From NCBI RefSeq assembly GCF_003050925.1, contig NZ_QAOV01000005.1:62001-126000 (forward strand): a DNA stretch of 64,000 nt, given 5' to 3'. Made by a program: the position numbers and the translations under genes. Source of the DNA: Pseudomonas sp. GV085 (GTDB taxonomy: Bacteria; Pseudomonadota; Gammaproteobacteria; Pseudomonadales; Pseudomonadaceae). Below the pieces are notes generated by a model. The model saw nothing but the letters and a program-made list of their open reading frames with translations, was not told the DNA's origin and did not search any database. Below, in pieces: positions 53,730 through 63,795 of the stretch. Each line of letters begins with the position of its first letter. Within the stretch, counting starts at the first letter, position 1.

Positions 53730-53832
53730 CTGTAGGAGCGAGCCCTGCTCGCGATGGAGGCCAACGATGACGCGTACTTTCTGATTCAACGCGTTGCCTT
53801 GAAGTCCATCGCGAGCAGGCTCGCTCCTACAG
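53730..53832. repeat. REPIN between purU and soxG
   Basis: REP halves 53730-53756 (with one extra C in GAGCCCTGCTC) and 53807-53832. The loop CCAACGATGACGCGTACTTT belongs to the same class as 32841 and 63680. Confidence 0.92.
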
Positions 53833-53844
53833 TGACGGCGGTGA

Positions 53845-54477
53845 TCAAGCCTGGACGCTGAGGCCGAACTCGGCAGAAGCATCCTGCAACCACAGCCACC
53901 AGTAATCCGAGAAGCTGCGACGAATCAACAGTTCCCAAGTGTCTTCAGCGGTGTGACGGATCATCAGTTGCGACTTGGCGAATACCGTGCCGACAGCTTT
54001 GCCCACCGGGAAGTTGTTCGGGTGCACGTCGTAGCTGGTGGACTTCATCAGCACCTGGCGCACGTTCGGGCCGCTCAGTTCGAGGAGTTGCTGGCCACCG
54101 CTGACGTTGACGATTGCAATGTGCAGATCGCCCAGCGCTTTGCGCAGTTTCTGCTCGGCGGCAAGCTCTTCACCGCTCGGCACGATCAGCAGCCACTCAT
54201 CCGGCCCCATCCATTGCAGGCTGGTTTCGCCTTTGACGATGACCGTCAGTGCACCCGGCAACTCGATACCGAGGGCCTTATGCACGCCAGCAGCGAATGC
54301 GGCGTCGTGGCCATTGCCACGGATGGTCAGGTGGCCGAGGAGTTTCTTCTCACGCACGGTCACACCGGCGTTCTTGCGGCCCTTGCCCACCAGGCTGGCG
54401 AGGTCGGCGTGATGCAGCGACGACTCGGCCTTGGCCCCGGAGGTTGGGCGTTGTTGGTAAACATTGGCTGCGGTCAT
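53845..54477 (-). CDS. soxG: Sarcosine oxidase gamma subunit
   Basis: 210 residues, GcvT-like fold without flavin motifs (VIVKGETSLQWMGPDEWLLIVPSGEE, SGGQQLLELSGPNVRQVLMK). It is the small fourth-type subunit of the heterotetrameric enzyme. Separated from soxA by a REP pair, the only interruption within soxBDAG. Confidence 0.94.
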   Translation of the reverse strand: MTAANVYQQRPTSGAKAESSLHHADLASLVGKGRKNAGVTVREKKLLGHLTIRGNGHDAAFAAGVHKALGIELPGALTVIVKGETSLQWMGPDEWLLIVPSGEELAAEQKLRKALGDLHIAIVNVSGGQQLLELSGPNVRQVLMKSTSYDVHPNNFPVGKAVGTVFAKSQLMIRHTAEDTWELLIRRSFSDYWWLWLQDASAEFGLSVQA

Positions 54478-54527
54478 AAAGCACCTGTTCTGAATTCTGT
54501 TGGTTCCTGTGGTGGCTGCACTGTCGC

Positions 54528-54594
54528 CATCGCGAGCAGGCTCGCTCCTACAAGGGTTACGCGGTCACCTGTAGGAGTGAGCCTGCTCGCGATG
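54528..54594. repeat. REPIN between soxA and soxG
   Basis: REP halves 54528-54552 and 54569-54594; the right one has GAGTGAGCC instead of GAGCGAGCC. It lies within the operon and could adjust the relative amount of soxG mRNA. Confidence 0.92.
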
Positions 54595-54635
54595 AATTCA
54601 CCACGGTGCAGCTGCACCCCACAGGATCCGAACCA

Positions 54636-57600
54636 TCAAACGTTCTGGCGTTCGCCCTTCGGATCGAAGAACACCGAAGGAACGATTTCCGCCTCGATCA
54701 CGCTGCCGTCGGCCAGCGGTGCGAACACGCGCTCGCCCATGCGGTTCAGGCCGCCCTTGACCACGCCCATGGCGAACGAATAGCCCAGGGAGTTGTGCAG
54801 GTAACTGGAGGTCACGTGACCCACCATGGTCATCGGGATCGCCTGCTTGGTGTTGAACACCAGTTGCGCGCCTTCCGGCAGCCATTTGTTCGGATCGATC
54901 GGCTTGAGGCCAACCAGTTGCTTGCGCTGATCACGCACGCAGTCTTCGCGGTTCATGCCACGCCAGCCGATCCACGAGAACGGTTTGGTGCGACCGACAC
55001 ACCAGCCCATGTTCAGGTCGTCCGGGGTCATCGAGCTGTCAGTGTCCTGACCGACGATGATGAAACCCTTCTCGGCCCGCAGCACGTGCATGGTTTCGGT
55101 GCCGTATGGGGTCAGGTTGTACTTCTTGCCGGCGTCGACGATTTTTTCCAGCACGCCCATCGCGTAGTCGGCCTGCACGTTGACTTCGTACGACAGCTCA
55201 CCGGTAAACGAAATCCGGAATACCCGCGCCGGCACACCACCGACCAGACCTTCTTTCCAGGTCATGAACGGGAAGGCTTCGTTGCTCAGGTCGATGTCGG
55301 TGACTTCGCTGAGCAGCTTGCGGCTGTTCGGCCCGGACAAGGTCATGGTTGCCCAGTGGTCGGTGACGGAGGTGAAGTACACCTTCATGTCCGGCCATTC
55401 GGTCTGGTGGTACAGCTCCAGCCACTGCAGCACACGAGCTGCGCCGCCGGTGGTGGTGGTCATGACGAAATGGTTGTCGGCCAGGCAAGCCGTCACGCCG
55501 TCGTCGAACACCATGCCGTCTTCTTTGCACATCAGGCCGTAACGGGCCTTGCCCACATCGAGCTTGGTCCAGGCGTTGGTGTAGACGCGGTTGAGGAACT
55601 CGCGCGTATCCGGGCCCTGGATGTCGATCTTGCCCAGGGTCGAAGCGTCGAGCAGGCCGACGCTGTCGCGCACGGCTTTGCACTCGCGCTTGACTGCCGC
55701 GTGCAGGTCTTCACCGGATTTCGGGAAGTACCACGGACGTTTCCACTGGCCGACGTCTTCGAACTCGGCGCCGCTCTTCAGGTGCCATTGATGCAGTGCG
55801 GTGTAGCGCACCGGCTCGAAGATGTGCCCACAGTGACGACCGGCCACGGCGCCAAAAGTCACCGGCGTGTAGTTCGGACGGAACATGGTGGTGCCCATCT
55901 GCGGGATGGTCACGTTCAGCGAGCGGGCAGCGATGGCCAGGCCGTTGACGTTGCCGAGCTTGCCCTGATCGGTGCCGAAGCCCAGCGCGGTGTAGCGCTT
56001 GACGTGCTCGACCGACTCGAAGCCTTCGCGGGTCGCCAGTTCGATGGCGGCGGCGGTGACGTCGTTTTGCAGGTCGACGAATTGCTTCGGCGCCCGTGCG
56101 GTGTTCTTTTCATGCGGCACCTGGAACAGCGCCAGGGTCGGCTCTTCGAGACGGCTCAGGGCTTTCGGCAGTACGCCTTCGACGGTCTGGAACCCGGCTT
56201 CAGCGGCGGCGCGAGCGCCCCCTTCAAAACCGTCGGCCAGAGAATCGCCAAGGCCGTAGACGCCGTTGATGCCACCGACACACACGCGTTTCTGCGGTGC
56301 TTCGCCCGGTACGAAACCGAGGATGTCTTCGCGCCAGATCGGCTTGCCACCCAGGTGCGAAGCCAGGTGAACCACCGGGCTGTAACCACCGGAGCTGGCT
56401 ACCACGTCGCAGTCGAGCCATTCGCCTGGGCTGGTCACGGTGTGGGCTTTGACATCGATGGCGGCCACACGGGCAGCGGTCACGCGCTTGCTGCCACGGG
56501 CCTCGATCACGGCGCTGCCGGTGAGAATGCGGATACCTTTGGCACGCGCTTCTTCCACCAGCGCACCACGCGGGTTGCTGCGGGCATCGGCGATGGCCAC
56601 CACTTGCAGGCTGGCATCGAGCCAATCCAGGGCAACGCGGTAGGCGTGGTCGTTGTTGGTCGACAGCACCAGCTTCTTGCCCGGTGCCACGCCGTAACGA
56701 CGCACGTAGGTCGAGATGGCGCCGGCGAGCATGTTGCCCGGCACGTCGTTGTTGCCGTAGACCAGTGGACGCTCGTGAGCGCCGGTCGCCAGCACTACAC
56801 GCTTGGCACGGACCCGGTGAATGCGCTGACGCACCTGGCCAATCGGTGCGCGGTCGCCGAGGTGATCGGTGAGGCGCTCGTGAATGGTCAGGAAGTTATG
56901 GTCGTGGTAGCCATTGACGGTGGCGCGCGGCAACAGCAGCACGTCCGGGGTGTTCTTCAGTTCGTCGATGACGCTGGCGACCCATTCGGTCGCAGGCTTG
57001 CCGTCGAGGCTTTCGCGGGAATCTAGCAGGCTGCCGCCGAACTCTTCCTGCTCATCGGCGAGGATCACGCGGGCACCGCTGCGCGCAGCCGCCAGGGCAG
57101 CCGCCAGGCCGGCAGGGCCGGCACCGACGATCAGCACGTCGCAGTGCTGGTTCATGTAGTCGTAGGTGTCCGGATCGTTCTCGGTCGGCGAGCGACCCAG
57201 GCCGGCGGCCTTGCGGATGTACTTCTCGTAAGTCATCCAGAACGATTGCGGGTACATGAAGGTTTTGTAGTAGAAGCCCGGTGGCATCAGCTTGCCGCCG
57301 ACCTTGCCGAGAATCCCCATCATGTCGTTGTTCACGCTCGGCCAGCCGTTGGTGCTGGTGGCGACCAGGCCTTGATACAGCGCCTGTTGCGTGGCGCGCA
57401 CGTTAGGGATCTGCGTGGCTTCGGTGGCGCCGATCTGCAACACCGCGTTCGGCTCTTCGGCACCGGCGGCGAAGATGCCGCGCGGACGGGAATACTTGAA
57501 GCTGCGACCGATGATGTCGACGCCGTTGGCCAGCAGTGCAGCGGCCAGGGAATCGCCTTCGAAGCCTTTGTAGTTCTGGCCGTTGAAGGTGAAGGTCAAG

Positions 57601-57653
57601 ACTTTGTTGCGGTCGATCCGTCCGCCGTTGGACAGGCGATTGATCTGGCTCAT
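54636..57653 (-). CDS. soxA: Sarcosine oxidase alpha subunit
   Basis: 1005 residues. N-terminal ferredoxin-like region (TFTFNGQNYKGFEGDSLAAA), a dinucleotide site GAGPAGLAAALAAARSGARV near 177-196, a second one near 310, and a C-terminal GcvT/folate-binding half (from about 610). It binds NAD and takes part in handing the methyl group to THF. It overlaps soxD by 4 bases. A long open frame on the opposite strand here is a codon-bias shadow. Confidence 0.96.
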   Translation of the reverse strand: MSQINRLSNGGRIDRNKVLTFTFNGQNYKGFEGDSLAAALLANGVDIIGRSFKYSRPRGIFAAGAEEPNAVLQIGATEATQIPNVRATQQALYQGLVATSTNGWPSVNNDMMGILGKVGGKLMPPGFYYKTFMYPQSFWMTYEKYIRKAAGLGRSPTENDPDTYDYMNQHCDVLIVGAGPAGLAAALAAARSGARVILADEQEEFGGSLLDSRESLDGKPATEWVASVIDELKNTPDVLLLPRATVNGYHDHNFLTIHERLTDHLGDRAPIGQVRQRIHRVRAKRVVLATGAHERPLVYGNNDVPGNMLAGAISTYVRRYGVAPGKKLVLSTNNDHAYRVALDWLDASLQVVAIADARSNPRGALVEEARAKGIRILTGSAVIEARGSKRVTAARVAAIDVKAHTVTSPGEWLDCDVVASSGGYSPVVHLASHLGGKPIWREDILGFVPGEAPQKRVCVGGINGVYGLGDSLADGFEGGARAAAEAGFQTVEGVLPKALSRLEEPTLALFQVPHEKNTARAPKQFVDLQNDVTAAAIELATREGFESVEHVKRYTALGFGTDQGKLGNVNGLAIAARSLNVTIPQMGTTMFRPNYTPVTFGAVAGRHCGHIFEPVRYTALHQWHLKSGAEFEDVGQWKRPWYFPKSGEDLHAAVKRECKAVRDSVGLLDASTLGKIDIQGPDTREFLNRVYTNAWTKLDVGKARYGLMCKEDGMVFDDGVTACLADNHFVMTTTTGGAARVLQWLELYHQTEWPDMKVYFTSVTDHWATMTLSGPNSRKLLSEVTDIDLSNEAFPFMTWKEGLVGGVPARVFRISFTGELSYEVNVQADYAMGVLEKIVDAGKKYNLTPYGTETMHVLRAEKGFIIVGQDTDSSMTPDDLNMGWCVGRTKPFSWIGWRGMNREDCVRDQRKQLVGLKPIDPNKWLPEGAQLVFNTKQAIPMTMVGHVTSSYLHNSLGYSFAMGVVKGGLNRMGERVFAPLADGSVIEAEIVPSVFFDPKGERQNV

Positions 57654-57979
57654 ACCTTCTCTCCCAGAGCCGTGCTGGCCGCTTTCGGGCTATCGGTCTT
57701 GTCGGTGAATTGTGGCTTGGTGCCGATCTTGTAGGTTTCGAGAATCTCGTAGGTCACGGTGTCGCGGGTGACGTTGAAGTACTGGCGGCAACCGGCGACG
57801 TGATCCCACAGCTCGTGATGCAGACCGCGCGGGTTATCGCGGAAAAACATGTAGTCGCCCCACTCCTCGTCGGTGCAGGTGTTCGGATCCAGTGGGCGCG
57901 GGATGTGCGCCTGGCCGGATGCATGGAATTCCTCTTCGGAGCGCAGTTCGCCACAGTGAGGACAGAAGATATGCAACAT
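57650..57979 (-). CDS. soxD: Sarcosine oxidase delta subunit
   Basis: 109 residues, with the zinc-binding start LHIFCPHCGELRSEEEF and further ligands near HVAGCRQYF. It is the smallest subunit of SoxBDAG and lies between soxB (14 bases away) and soxA (4-base overlap). Confidence 0.95.
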   Translation of the reverse strand: MLHIFCPHCGELRSEEEFHASGQAHIPRPLDPNTCTDEEWGDYMFFRDNPRGLHHELWDHVAGCRQYFNVTRDTVTYEILETYKIGTKPQFTDKTDSPKAASTALGEKV

Positions 57980-57993
57980 AGGGATTTCTCCTG

Positions 57994-59244
57994 TTAGTGG
58001 GCGACTGCTGCAGCGCCGTGTTCGTCGATCAACGCACCGTTGTGGAAACGGTCGATGGAGAAAGGTGCAGCCAATGGGTGCATTTCACCCTTGGCCAGGC
58101 TGGCGGCAAATACGTTGCCCGAGCCAGGTGTGGCCTTGAAGCCACCGGTACCCCAACCGCAGTTGAAGAACATGTTCGGTACCGGGGTTTTCGAAATGAT
58201 CGGGCAGGCATCCGGCGTGGTGTCGACGATGCCGCCCCACTGACGGTTCATGCGTACGCGCGACAGCACCGGGAACATCTCGACGATGGCCTGGACGGTG
58301 TGTTCGATCACCGGGTAAGAACCGCGCTGGCCGTAGCCGTTGTAACCGTCGATACCGGCGCCGATCACCAGGTCGCCCTTGTCGGACTGGCTGATGTAAC
58401 CGTGTACGGCGTTGGACATGATCACGCTGTCGATAATCGGCTTGATCGGCTCGGACACCAGCGCTTGCAGCGGGTGCGATTCGATCGGCAGACGGAAACC
58501 GGCGAGTTTGGCCATGTGCCCGGAGTTACCGGCGGTGACCACACCGACGCGCTTGGCGCCGATGAAGCCCTTGTTGGTTTCAACACCGATGCACACGCCG
58601 TTTTCCTTACGGAAACCGATCACTTCGGTCTGCTGGATCAGGTCCACGCCCAAGGCGTCAGCAGCACGGGCAAAGCCCCAGGCCACGGCATCGTGACGGG
58701 CCACGCCGCCGCGACGCTGGACGGTTGCGCCCATCACCGGGTAGCGAGTGTTCTTGGAGCAGTCGAGGTACGGAATCTCGTCGGCAACCTGTTTGGCATC
58801 GAGCAGTTCACCGTCCACGCCATTGAGGCGGTTGGCGCTGACCCGACGCTCGGAATCACGAATGTCCTGCAGGGTGTGGCACAGGTTGTAGACGCCACGC
58901 TGGGAGAACATCACGTTGTAGTTCAGGTCCTGGGACAGGCCTTCCCACAATTTCATCGCGTGTTCGTACAGGTGCGCCGACTCGTCCCACAGGTAGTTGG
59001 AACGAACGATGGTGGTGTTGCGCGCGGTGTTACCGCCGCCCAGCCAGCCTTTCTCGACCACGGCCACGTTGGTGATGCCGTGTTCCTTGGCCAGGTAGTA
59101 GGCGGTCGCCAGACCATGCCCGCCACCGCCGACGATGACCACGTCGTAGACCTTTTTAGGGGTCGGCGTGCGCCACATTTTCTGCCAGTTTTCATGATGG
59201 CTGAGAGAGTGTTTGAAGAGGCCGAAGCCCGAGTAGCGTTGCAT
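57994..59244 (-). CDS. soxB: Sarcosine oxidase beta subunit
   Basis: 416 residues from the ATG at 59244 (GGAG 9 bases upstream; an ATG two codons earlier is too close). FAD site [20 protein letters not shown] near 35-54. The histidine in [12 protein letters not shown] (about 184) is in the region where the enzyme holds covalent FMN. It oxidises sarcosine to glycine, H2O2 and a C1 unit with the other subunits. Twenty-three bases follow glyA, so it is cotranscribed. Confidence 0.96.
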   Translation of the reverse strand: MQRYSGFGLFKHSLSHHENWQKMWRTPTPKKVYDVVIVGGGGHGLATAYYLAKEHGITNVAVVEKGWLGGGNTARNTTIVRSNYLWDESAHLYEHAMKLWEGLSQDLNYNVMFSQRGVYNLCHTLQDIRDSERRVSANRLNGVDGELLDAKQVADEIPYLDCSKNTRYPVMGATVQRRGGVARHDAVAWGFARAADALGVDLIQQTEVIGFRKENGVCIGVETNKGFIGAKRVGVVTAGNSGHMAKLAGFRLPIESHPLQALVSEPIKPIIDSVIMSNAVHGYISQSDKGDLVIGAGIDGYNGYGQRGSYPVIEHTVQAIVEMFPVLSRVRMNRQWGGIVDTTPDACPIISKTPVPNMFFNCGWGTGGFKATPGSGNVFAASLAKGEMHPLAAPFSIDRFHNGALIDEHGAAAVAH

Positions 59245-59267
59245 AGTCATTTACTCCAAAACCGCAC

Positions 59268-60521
<1,254 letters not shown>

Positions 60522-60564
60522 CGCGTCTCTCCCAGCGGCGGCGGTGCGCCATTCGTCTCGGTGA

Positions 60565-60587
60565 GGCACTGGCTTTTCGGCAGTGCC
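60565..60587 (-). promoter_or_regulatory. Hairpin in the glyA leader
   Basis: On the minus strand GGCACTG-CCGAAAAGC-CAGTGCC, a perfect 7-bp stem 44 bases before the glyA start. There is no U-run. It could be a regulator's dyad or a leader RNA structure. Confidence 0.4.
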
Positions 60588-60701
60588 CTTTGGTAGCGAT
60601 GGTATGACTGGCTTGGAGTCGTCAAATGCCTACGGGCGCCACGCAAAGGTGCGTTTACGACATGGGATCGCGCGCGGAGTCTTGCATACCTCCTACGGGG
60701 G

Positions 60702-61454
60702 TTATGCGATAGCCTGTCGTACTGCGAGTAACAGCAGAAAATGCACGGGATACAGCGCATACGCCCAACGTCGCATGGGCGGTGGTTTTACGCCCTCGGC
60801 ATGTCGCAACAAGAACAGCCCGAGCCATGGCGCAATCAGACAAGTGGCGACTGCCGCCATCGCCACGTGATTGCCCAATCGAACAGAGTAATACAGCACC
60901 TGCCATTGATTGGCCGCCAGGCACACCATCCCCGGCAACAGTGCGAAATACCAAGGCCGTTGCAGTACCAGCAGCATCGCCAGCGGCAACAGAACGCCAT
61001 AGAAACCGAACATCAAGCGCTGGGAGAAAAACACTGCCAGCAGTACCGCGCCGACCGCCAGCAGTCGCGATGCAAGCACCGGTTGCTGCCATCCACGAAC
61101 CACCAGCAAGCCCAGGGCAAGGGTGGGCAGCACATTCAAGGTGTCGGGATCGGGAATGAACATTCGGTAAGGAATTTCACTCACCGCGCTAAACAGCAGC
61201 AACCACCCCAGATAGTGCCACTGGCCACCGATCGTCGCAGTCCGCACGCGCGCCAGATTGGCCGCCATCGCCAGGCAGAACCATGGAAACGCCAAGCGTC
61301 CCGGCACATACAGCAAATCGGCGGAATAACCGACATATCGCAGGTGATCGAGCACCATGCTCAAAAGCGCCAGCCACTTGAGCAGATCCAGTGCCCCGTC
61401 GCGCTGCTTTAAGTGCATGGCCTTGTGCATGTTCTTGTGCATAGTCACGTGCAT
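60702..61454 (-). CDS. TraX family membrane protein
   Basis: 250 residues from the ATG at 61454, with GAAGGGC before it. About eight membrane helices; the start RDGALDLLKWLALLSMVLDHLRYVG is the TraX hallmark. TraX acetylates F pilin in plasmids, but chromosomal homologues have no known role. The first 14 codons carry ATGCAC four times at 12-base spacing (M-H at 61454, 61442, 61430, 61418), so several starts are possible. It sits between ltaE and glyA and is divergent from ltaE. Confidence 0.85.
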   Translation of the reverse strand: MHVTMHKNMHKAMHLKQRDGALDLLKWLALLSMVLDHLRYVGYSADLLYVPGRLAFPWFCLAMAANLARVRTATIGGQWHYLGWLLLFSAVSEIPYRMFIPDPDTLNVLPTLALGLLVVRGWQQPVLASRLLAVGAVLLAVFFSQRLMFGFYGVLLPLAMLLVLQRPWYFALLPGMVCLAANQWQVLYYSVRLGNHVAMAAVATCLIAPWLGLFLLRHAEGVKPPPMRRWAYALYPVHFLLLLAVRQAIA

Positions 61455-61586
61455 AATTGCCCTTCGACCGTGTATTTTCCCGACAGCGACATCCTGTGCG
61501 CCGCACCTGACGATCTTGGGTGCAATGCGCACCCTCATTGACCACGGGACGCTTCACCATAGGCATCTCGACCACGGAAGCAGGCC

Positions 61587-62627
61587 ATGACCGACAAGAG
61601 CCAACAATTCGCCAGCGACAACTATTCCGGTATCTGCCCTGAAGCCTGGGCGGCCATGGAACTGGCCAACCACGGCCACCAACGCGCATACGGCGACGAC
61701 GAGTGGACCGCCCGCGCGTCCGACGATTTCCGCAAACTGTTTGCAACCGACTGCGAAGTGTTTTTCGCCTTCAACGGCACCGCCGCCAACTCGCTGGCGC
61801 TGTCGTCGCTGTGCCAGAGTTACCACAGCGTGATCTGCTCGGAAACCGCCCACGTCGAAACCGACGAATGCGGCGCCCCGGAATTCTTCTCCAACGGCTC
61901 CAAACTGCTGATCGCCCGCACCGAAAACGGCAAATTGACCCCGGATTCGATCCGCGAGGTCGCGCTCAAGCGCCAGGATATCCACTACCCGAAACCTCGT
62001 GTGGTGACCCTGACCCAGGCCACCGAAGTCGGCAGCGTCTACACCCCGGACGAAATCCGCGCCATCAGCGCCACCTGCAAGGAACTGGGCCTGAACCTGC
62101 ACATGGATGGCGCGCGCTTCTCCAACGCCTGCGCATTCCTCGGCTGCACCCCGGCCGACCTGACCTGGAAGGCCGGCGTCGACGTGCTGTGCTTCGGCGG
62201 TACGAAAAACGGCATGGCGGTGGGCGAGGCGATTCTGTTCTTCAACCACAAACTCGCCGAAGACTTCGATTACCGCTGCAAACAGGCCGGGCAACTGGCG
62301 TCGAAAATGCGCTTCCTCTCGGCACCATGGGTCGGAATCCTGGAAAACGACGCCTGGCTCAAATACGCCAACCACGCCAACCACTGCGCGCAATTGCTGG
62401 CCGAACTGGTCAGCGACATTCCGGGCGTGGAGCTGATGTTCCCGGTACAGGCCAACGGCGTGTTCCTGCAACTGTCGGAACCGGCCATCGCCGCGCTGAC
62501 CGCCAAGGGCTGGCGCTTCTACACCTTCATCGGCAACGGCGGCGCACGGTTCATGTGCTCGTGGGACACCGAGGAAGAGCGCGTACGTGAGTTGGCGCGG
62601 GATATCCGTGAAGTGATGTCCCACTAA
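61587..62627 (+). CDS. ltaE: Low-specificity L-threonine aldolase
   Basis: 346 residues, PLP fold type I. The lysine is in VLCFGGTKNGMAVGEAILF, with FAFNGTAANSLALSSL (cofactor binding) and LHMDGARFSNA. It splits threonine or allo-threonine into glycine and acetaldehyde, linking threonine to the glycine-serine steps of the sox region. The matching gene (PA5413, ltaA) is in the same neighbourhood in P. aeruginosa. Confidence 0.93.
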   Translation: MTDKSQQFASDNYSGICPEAWAAMELANHGHQRAYGDDEWTARASDDFRKLFATDCEVFFAFNGTAANSLALSSLCQSYHSVICSETAHVETDECGAPEFFSNGSKLLIARTENGKLTPDSIREVALKRQDIHYPKPRVVTLTQATEVGSVYTPDEIRAISATCKELGLNLHMDGARFSNACAFLGCTPADLTWKAGVDVLCFGGTKNGMAVGEAILFFNHKLAEDFDYRCKQAGQLASKMRFLSAPWVGILENDAWLKYANHANHCAQLLAELVSDIPGVELMFPVQANGVFLQLSEPAIAALTAKGWRFYTFIGNGGARFMCSWDTEEERVRELARDIREVMSH

Positions 62628-62648
62628 AACTTTGGTTAACCCAGCCCC

Positions 62649-62739
62649 CTGCAGGAGCGAGCCTGCTCGCGATGAGGCCCGATCATTCACCAGATCTGTT
62701 GGATGAAAGACCGCTATCGCGAGCAGGCTCACTCCTACA
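62649..62739. repeat. REPIN after ltaE
   Basis: REP halves 62649-62674 (GCAGGAGC variant) and 62715-62739 (CTCACTCC variant). Both arms carry point changes, so this copy seems older than most others. Confidence 0.9.
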
Positions 62740-62837
62740 AAAGCCATCCGTATCCCCTGACAGTCCGCACCTGAAGACATCGTCTACATTGTTTGTCGAG
62801 CCGATCCGCTCACATAACAACAATCAGGAGCGTCAGC

Positions 62838-63662
62838 ATGTCGTTGCAAGGCAAAACCCTGTTCATCACCGGTGCCAGCCGCGGCATCGGCCGCGAGATT
62901 GCGCTGCGGGCCGCACGCGATGGGGCCAACATTGTGATCGCCGCCAAAAGTGCCGAACCCCACCCCAAGTTGCCGGGCACGATTTTCAGTGTGGCCCGGG
63001 AAGTGGAAGCCGCTGGCGGGAAAGCCTTGGCTCTGCAGGTGGATGTGCGTGAGGAAGACGCCGTACGCGAAGCGCTGGCCCAGGCCAACGAACATTTCGG
63101 CAGCATCGATGCGCTGATCAATAACGCCGGGGCGATCAAATTGACCGGGGTCCAGCACCTCGAACTCAAACGCTTCGACTTGATGCATCAGATCAACACC
63201 CGTGCCGTGCTGCTGTGCAGCCAGGCCGCCCTGCCCTATTTGAAGAAGCCCGGTGGCCACATCCTCAACCTGTCCCCACCCCTGAACCTGGCCACCAAGT
63301 GGTTTGCCCAGTACAGCCCGTACACCGTGACCAAATACGGCATGAGCATGCTGACCTTGGGCATGAGTGAGGAATTCAGGAATTACGGGATCAGCGTCAA
63401 CTCGCTGTGGCCACAGACAATGATCGCCACCGCTGCCATCGAGTTTCAGCTGGGGTCGAGGGAGTCGTTCAAGCATGCGCGCCTGCCTGCGATCATGGCC
63501 GATGCGGCGCACGTCATTTTGAGCAGTACCAACCGCAGCCTGACCGGGCGACTGTTGATTGATGAGGAAATTTTGCGGGAGAACGGTGCGACCGAGTTCA
63601 ATCACTATCGCTTTGCACCGGACAGCAGCGACACACTAATGCCTGACCTGTTCGTCGACTGA
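62838..63662 (+). CDS. Short-chain dehydrogenase (HSDL2-like)
   Basis: 274 residues from the ATG at 62838 with CAGGAG before it. TGASRGIGREIALRAA is the NAD(P) site; NNAG at about 94-97; catalytic YTVTK with upstream Ser in NLSPPLNLAT. The segment between strand 2 and helix (AAKSAEPHPKLPGTIFSV) is characteristic of hydroxysteroid-dehydrogenase-like 2 proteins. Substrate unknown. AACAACAA (62816-62823) before the ribosome site fits a Crc/Hfq motif, implying a catabolic gene. Confidence 0.9.
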   Translation: MSLQGKTLFITGASRGIGREIALRAARDGANIVIAAKSAEPHPKLPGTIFSVAREVEAAGGKALALQVDVREEDAVREALAQANEHFGSIDALINNAGAIKLTGVQHLELKRFDLMHQINTRAVLLCSQAALPYLKKPGGHILNLSPPLNLATKWFAQYSPYTVTKYGMSMLTLGMSEEFRNYGISVNSLWPQTMIATAAIEFQLGSRESFKHARLPAIMADAAHVILSSTNRSLTGRLLIDEEILRENGATEFNHYRFAPDSSDTLMPDLFVD

Positions 63663-63679
63663 GTGGATCGAGTCCGCCT

Positions 63680-63781
63680 CTGTAGGAGCGAGCTCGCTCG
63701 CGATGGACGCTAACGATAACGCGTGCTTTCTGAATAAACGCAGCGCTTTCAAGCCCATCGCGAGCAAGCTCGCTCCTACAG
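63680..63781. repeat. REPIN with conserved long loop, before gbcB
   Basis: REP halves 63680-63706 (GAGCTCGCTCGCGA variant) and 63756-63781 (GAGCAAGCTC variant). The two variants are complementary to each other. The loop GACGCTAACGATAACGCGTG is the same class as at 32841. Confidence 0.9.
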
Positions 63782-63795
63782 AGGATCGGCGTTGA

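Noticed and set aside
54606..57026. Long open frame (about 800 codons) opposite soxA
   Set aside because: soxA matches its family over full length. The antisense frame is a by-product of GC-rich third positions and has no ribosome site or known domain.
60522..60700. Glycine riboswitch before glyA
   Set aside because: GGGAGAG and GCCGAA occur, but in the wrong order and without the conserved GCCGAAGGAGC core or tandem aptamers. GGGAGAG is better explained as the ribosome site.
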